A DNA stretch of 64,000 nt from the NCBI GenBank assembly GCA_032622095.1, contig CP136062.1, positions 143,920,351 through 143,984,350 on the forward strand, written 5' to 3'. Position numbers and translations under genes: made by a program. Below the pieces are notes generated by a model. It was given only the letters and a program-made list of their open reading frames with translations, ran no database searches and had not been told where the DNA came from. This DNA is from Siphonodentalium dalli. Taxonomy: Eukaryota > Mollusca > Scaphopoda > Gadilida > Siphonodentaliidae. Positions 58,471 through 64,000 of the stretch are shown piece by piece. Each line of letters begins with the position of its first letter. Position 1 is the first letter of the stretch.

Positions 58471-58669
58471 GTTAGTGCGTGTAAATACGTGTATAAACCG
58501 TACAAACATTAAATCGGAAGTTGCTTTCGAAAAGACGAAAAATGCAATTTCGCTCTATCCACAACGTTGTTCAATGTAAATTACATCATGAAAAAGGAGG
58601 CAAACGAGAGACGATGAAATCGTTGTCTTGGATTGGGTGATGATCATCGTTGTCACCATGTTAGAGAAT
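58471..58669. other. Unrecognised sequence
   Basis: No feature is seen. Confidence 0.4.
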
Positions 58670-58829
58670 TTCCAGCTAGACACCCACTTTGATACAACTT
58701 TGACGTAAATATGCTGGTGATCTGGTTAACCTGTTGCTCAGAGCCCGGAATCGCAATATTAGGTGTTCCTGTTGAACTCATTCTCTGTAGTTCCAATGTA
58801 ATTCCAAACATGTTCCTACCTGCAAATAA
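58670..58829 (-). CDS. Possible further upstream exon (uncertain)
   Basis: On the minus strand 'tccattatttgcag|GTAGGAAC' is a good acceptor (about 58828). It is followed by an open stretch of about 52 codons: NMFGITLELQRMSSTGTPNI ... SEQQVNQITSIFTSKLYQSG then CLAGNSLTW and a stop. The end lies at one of several weak donors (for example ACATG|GTGACA near 58670). The strong-looking donors give a phase that does not match the exon at 54583, so a link to the gene is not demonstrated. It could be an exon of the same gene, part of another gene, or chance. Confidence 0.3.
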
Positions 58830-61800
58830 TGGACAGAAGCGATAATATACAATTATACATTAATAAAAGAATTAGTGACACTGTAGCTCAGCTTGCGCAT
58901 GAGGCATAATTCTTACAGAAGGAAATGGAATGATAAAAGGGGGGGTGAAAATTTCCAGTATATATGTACCACCCTCTATTAACCAGATTCATATATCACA
59001 CACAGATCTAGGCCATTTCCCGACCTGTTACAATAGGTTTGGGTGCCCAAAATTAATTATAACCAAACAGTAATAATCAAGGTTTGTCATGTTTTTGTAC
59101 ATCTATATCTATATTTGGTAAACCAAGCAAAAATACAATTGGAAGTCATAATCCGTGCCATCGTATTATCGCTGGAATAATTGATGATTATATTGATATC
59201 TGTTTGATTTATAAACCACAATGTTTTGTGCTTTCATATAATGTCATGTAAATTGAAGCCAACAAATAACTTCCAAATACTGGAAATAATGGCTGAACAT
59301 ACATGTATACATGATGTATGTAAAATAATCAAGAACTTTTGACATAAGACAAAGTAAATAACTCATTAAACATTGCCATTATCAATTATATTTGTCTTCC
59401 AGTTCTGCCAGCATGAAACAATTTTCGTCTACGTGAATTTATCGATTAAACATGGTATGTGGGTTCCATATAGTCATCATTGGTAGTATGATACATGTAG
59501 TGATGTACGCATATAATGTTATTAATATACCAATGTGTGTGCAAGGTGTGTGTGTGAGCTGTGTACGAATGTCGATCCCCCACCATTTCCGTCTATTCAA
59601 TCGTTGTCAGATATTGTTCTGTATATAAATGTACTAATAAAATAAAAAAACAAATAAAAAAAACATTACTGATGGTCTATTCTTCCTGAATAAGTTGTAT
59701 TATAGATTCCAGGGCATAAAATAATAAACATGTCAAAGACACCTGTCAAGAAACGCTTCCATCAATAAATTTTGATTTCATATCAATATTTTCTTATATT
59801 AAATGGGACAATATTTCATTACTATTTTTAGAACATACGTTCACAAAGTGTTCATGTGATGAACGTGGGGATTGAGTTCCCCTGCTTGTTAAATCAATAA
59901 ATATCAATTGTTAAAAGCGTTTCCGAACAGTGGTCGTCGAGGAAGAGATAGTCCATCTTAAATGAAAATCCAAGTATACAGCTTTTAAAACTCCAAATTG
60001 TTGAAATTGTTTTGAAACATTACACGAGGAACTACTAGTCAGTCAGTATTTAGTACAGAAAGGGCTAAATTGAAATGCTTTCATAAGTTTCATCAAGTAT
60101 GACTATGAGGAGAATAATTATGTGTTTTGTAGTTGATAAATATATTCCTGAAAGTCTCGATCATTATTCGAACTTAAAACCCACTTGCGCGTCTGCCTAT
60201 TGTTGTCGCTTGAGTATTATCCAGACGAATGTCCTCCACCGAGGATGCCGAGGTGTTAGCTCGCCGAGGTGGTAATTAATTTGCGAGTCATTATAAGCTC
60301 AACTGTGCATAATCTGAATAATGACCACCTCGAAAAAGGAATAAACACTCCTGGTTAAGTGGATGATTAACATTTGACATGATAATCCTCCAGCGACATA
60401 AAAAGGGAAGAATTGACATTTATCCAATGTTAAAATTAAAATCGTTCTTATATTTGATGAATATTTGTACTAAAAGTGTCATAATTTGGAAAAATTACCA
60501 CCATAGCGGATGTTTAGCGAGACATGTAATGTATACAACAATTGGAAAACTTGGGGTATACCAGTTGTATACTAGTATATACTTGCAGCCCAAATATAAT
60601 TTTCCAGATTTGGTTTGGTTACAAGTGCAATTAGAAATTCCTAGTTGGACATACCCAAACGGAATCTACATTTCCATGTCAATATTTAAATATAACACGT
60701 TGATTACCAAGCAAAATAAAGTTTGTATACATTGAAATCTTATATTAGACCGATCATCGTGTATGATAAGAATTGCCAAACAACGCGGCCCCCACCTCCA
60801 GTCATACTATAGAAATAATTCATCGGTCTATTTCTAAATTAAACAAGAGATGGACTGTCGTCTGGTGCATACCCCCTCGTGGCATACCGTCTAGTGTGGG
60901 CACATCTATAACTTATGATGGCTATACTCAGACATATGGACCCAGAAATCAGCATTTTCATATTAACAAAGTCAATAGAACAAAAAACCAAAACAAACAG
61001 TTGAATGTGCCATTAAACGTCCTCATGGTGGTGAATAATATGAATATCCATACAAAATTTCATTGAGATCCGAGTAATACTGTTATGACATGAACAGACA
61101 TCGGACGGACGTACAGACGGATGCACCAACGGACAGGTGCAAAACAGTATACCCACCTTTTTTTTTAAACAAGACAGTCAATGACTGTGGGTCGCTCACC
61201 AGACTGTAAAGACTGAAAAGACTGGGACTCTGAAGACTACAAGAGTCAGTATGTGACTATCACTTAAGACAAGTAGTTCTAAACATAGACATAGCTGGAC
61301 GTTCTCCGTTGAGCAGGGTTCTTCAACTTGATATTTCTAATTGCACACCACTGACAAATCTCCAAACTCTTACCTTTTAAAGAAGACAACCATACCACAG
61401 TACTAAGTTCACAAAAATCATTTTGCATCCCTCTTAGGTTGAATTTCACAACTGGTACCAGTACTTCAAGCTCTCTCTCTCAAACGTTTGAAAATTACTA
61501 TTTAAAATTTGTGGCCAATTTTGTCCAACAGTTTAACCTGAAGTAGGAACATATAGACTGTTGGTATAAAAACATACATGTTGAAAATAAAACCAAACTA
61601 TGAGAACAATTCTAACCTATTTTTTATGTGAATATCTAATCTACAACAAATGTTATACCAGGCATGAAATTTTCAACTGTTTAAATTTTGATCAAAGTAG
61701 GCGTCAAAACCTCACCCCTCTACATTTCTTCCACATTGCCTCAAACATTGCCCCCATCCAGGCTGCCTATAAATCAATATTATCATACCAGTACCAAACA

Positions 61801-61900
61801 GGATAGAGGAGAGTTAATTCTCTTAGCTCTGCCCCTTAGAACAAATGTGAATCTCCATCTACTAGTATGAGATCCATTCATCTAGTATTATCAATATACC
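58830..61900. other. AT-rich sequence, no gene supported
   Basis: Minor features are A-runs at about 59640-59665, 'gacggacgtacagacggatg' near 61107 (a typical repeat tail in molluscs), a T-run at 61159-61167 and a C-run at about 61900-61910. Frames at 60379-60735 and 60773-61066 have AT-biased, non-protein-like composition. Confidence 0.5.
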
Positions 61901-63490
61901 CCCCCCCCCCAAATATTCAATAGGATATGATTTCACCTGGATAAGTGGCGGTTAAGAAAATAATATTGGAACAGCCAAGTCTGTATTTGGTATGTTTGAT
62001 CTTTGCAGAATGAGGTCCCCAAAAGGTGAATTTAATGACACTATTCCCCAAGGTGGAATATCATCAACGAATTCACCCTCTGGGGACCTTATTTCCTAAA
62101 CATGACCCCATTTGAACAAATCTGAAGTTCTGAACCCGGTCACCCAAGGCCTATCCATACCAAATATAAGCTACATGTAATATAGGCTTAATGGTTCTTG
62201 AAAAGAAATTATTTTAAGATTTACTATAAGGGAAAGAGTTATGGCCCTAGCTTTGCACCTATTTGATCTGATGAACTTATTTGAACAAACCTGATCGTTA
62301 GTCACCTAGGGAACATGCACGCGGTTGAGAAAATAATATTGGAACAGCCAAGTCTGTATTTGGTATGTTTGATCTTTGCAGAATGAGGTCCCCAAAAGGT
62401 GAATTTAATGACACTATTCCCCAAGGTGGAATATCATCAACGAATTCACCCTCTGGGGACCTCATTTCCTAAAAATGACCCCATTTAAGATTTACTATGG
62501 AGGGAAAGAGTTATGGCCCTAGCGTTGCACCTATTTGATCTGATGAACTTATTTGAACAAACCTGATTGTGAGTCAGATAGGGAACATGCACGCGGTTAA
62601 GAAAATAATATTGGAACAGCCAAGTCTGTATTTGGTATGTTTGATCTTTGCAGAATGAGGTCCCCAAAAGGTGAATTTAATGACACTATTCCCCAAGGTG
62701 GAATATCATCAACGAATTCACCCTCTGGGGACCTCATTTCCTAAAAATGATCCCATTTAAGATTTACTATGGAGGGAAAGAGTTATGGCCCTAGCTTTGC
62801 ACCTATTTGATCTGATGAACTTATTTGAACAAACCTGATTGTGAACACCTAGGGAACATGCACACTGAGATATATAAACATATTTGGTCGTTAATATGGA
62901 GAAGAAAACAAATGTTGATAGATGGATGGATAGACATCCCAGCAGACTGACGGATGGAAAGACCGCCTGACAGAAGACAAATTCAAGCCAATATACACCC
63001 CCCCATGGTTATTTAAAAAATCAGGGTATGATTTCATCGGTATGAGTGAGCCTGGTTAAGAAAACAATATGCCAGCCAAGTCTGAATATAGTGTGTCTGA
63101 CATTTGCAGAATGAGGTCCCCAAAAGGTGAATTTAATGACAATATTCTGCAAGGCGGGTTAGCATCACCAGATTCATCATCTGGCCTCACCAGCCATGGG
63201 TAACCTAGGAACAATTGAAGTTCTACAGTTGAAGTTGGTAATGCACACCCATTGAGCACCTCAATTATGCATTTAATCTTCTGCCAATTAGGGGGACATA
63301 GAAACTGAACAGAAGGGAACAAGTCAAAAAATTTAAATTTCAATTTGATACTTAAGATACTTCGATGATGCCTAAGCAGAATTAAGTCCATGGAGGGTGT
63401 ATTTGGTGATGCTAGCATGCTGTACAGGGTAGCAACACTAAATTCACCCTCTGGGAACCTCATTCTGCAAATGTCAGACACACTAAATTC
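61901..63490. repeat. Tandem units carrying a 'gaggtcccc' hairpin
   Basis: 'gaacagccaagtctgtattt' starts units at about 61970, 62342 and 62615, with a diverged fourth at about 63070. In each, 'aatgaggtccccaaaaggtg' is followed about 70 bases later by its inverse 'caccctctggggacctcatt', giving a hairpin, then by 'gagttatggccctagc(t/g)ttg' text in the first three. In the last block the hairpin arms are spread to 63105-63135 and 63440-63475. The 141-codon minus frame at 63056-63481 simply crosses that structure. Confidence 0.75.
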
Positions 63491-64000
63491 AGAGAGTGTG
63501 TTTAAAATTGCTAGCAGTTACAATGTTTACACAAGCTGCTAGATGACATTTTATTCTAATCTTGATTAATGACCTGTTTCTCTCTCCATCTATCCATAAA
63601 GATATATCCGCAACTTTAATAGAACAGGTATTAAGTGGAAGCTGGAAATTTGGAAGGAATGTTGGTTGGGTGCAGTTAACTGCAGGGTGGGGGTGGGTGG
63701 GGAATGGGGTGGATCTGGGCTATGTGGCCGCAGATGGGTAAAGAATTATTTCCGTAATTTTTGTTATGACTTATGTCACTGGCTCCACCCACATTCGACC
63801 CAGTGACCTCATTTGAACAAATCTGAATAACAGTCCCCCAAGGACACTAGGTACCAAATATGAACCCATTCGGTCCAATAATAGTTGAGAAGAAGTCGTT
63901 GTAAGAATTACAGAGTTATGGCCCTGGCTTCAAAACTATTTGACCCAGTGTCCTCATTTGAACAAATCTGAATGAGATTCACATAGGGCACATCCACACC
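63491..64000. repeat. Unrecognised stretch, then 'tgacctcatttgaacaaatc' dispersed repeat
   Basis: About 63491-63770 is AT-rich with a G-rich patch (63687-63708) and no gene. From 63780 two units carry 'cattt gaacaaatctgaa' (63809 and 63956) and 'gttatggccctggcttc', the same family as 62200-62850. The repeat runs off the window. Confidence 0.6.

Noticed and set aside
60379-60735. 118-codon plus-strand frame
   Set aside because: Its composition is that of AT-rich non-coding DNA and no domain is recognised.
63056-63481. 141-codon minus-strand frame
   Set aside because: It crosses the inverted arms of the hairpin repeat; the sequence is explained by the repeat.
1-64000. tRNA or rRNA genes
   Set aside because: I scanned by eye for A/B-box and cloverleaf-like segments and saw none convincing; tRNAscan-SE would be decisive.

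Overview
The window is eukaryotic, AT-rich, intron-rich and repeat-rich, and almost certainly comes from a metazoan. A mollusc, or at least a lophotrochozoan, is my best guess. The reasons are the spliced multidomain extracellular gene and the degenerate repeats built around phrases such as 'accataactctggtgaaaat' and 'gagttatggccctagctttg' near both ends, which I associate with bivalve and gastropod genomes. The taxon is recognition from memory, not a search. There is no bacterial-style operon, and I found no tRNA, rRNA or CRISPR array.

One host gene dominates. It lies on the minus strand and runs from at least 54.6 kb down to 2.2 kb, continuing beyond the left edge. Seven exons can be placed (54449-54583, 25639-25802, 18638-18760, 10485-10745, 7201-7339, 4868-6038, 2233-3427). 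All have GT donors and AG acceptors, and codon phase is compatible across every junction. In order they encode a Cys-rich C-type-lectin-like start, a thrombospondin type 1 (TSP1) repeat, an EGF-like module, two linker exons, and two large exons (about 390 and 398 codons) of repeated beta-sandwich-like extracellular modules with 'D-x-PP' and 'ESGI' signatures and many N-glycosylation sequons. The TSP1 exon carries an apparent one-base frameshift. Neither the start codon and signal peptide nor the stop codon is inside the window.

The introns are full of transposable elements. Intron 10746-18637 holds a roughly 6 kb foldback-like element (11849-17788) with a decayed Gypsy-type gag/protease inside it. 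The 28.6 kb intron 25803-54448 works as a transposon sink. It contains a near-complete solo non-autonomous Helitron (26431-27831), a hAT-like MITE (27850-28555), three tandem mariner-like hairpins (30847-31329) and a broken CR1/L2/jockey-like LINE (33488-35025). It also contains a 9.6 kb inverted-repeat structure (35150-44723) enclosing a composite hAT-like element with perfect 8-bp target duplications (39034-43502), and a head-to-tail array of about eight Helitron copies (44724-52137) joined directly 3'-end to 5'-end.

Right of the gene (55-64 kb) are a palindrome-rich GC patch, a roughly 1 kb tandem triplication, one possible extra exon at 58.7 kb, about 3 kb of featureless AT-rich DNA, and tandem hairpin repeats. 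No autonomous transposon with an intact ORF is present. The most unusual features are the Helitron concatemer and the composite hAT-like element.
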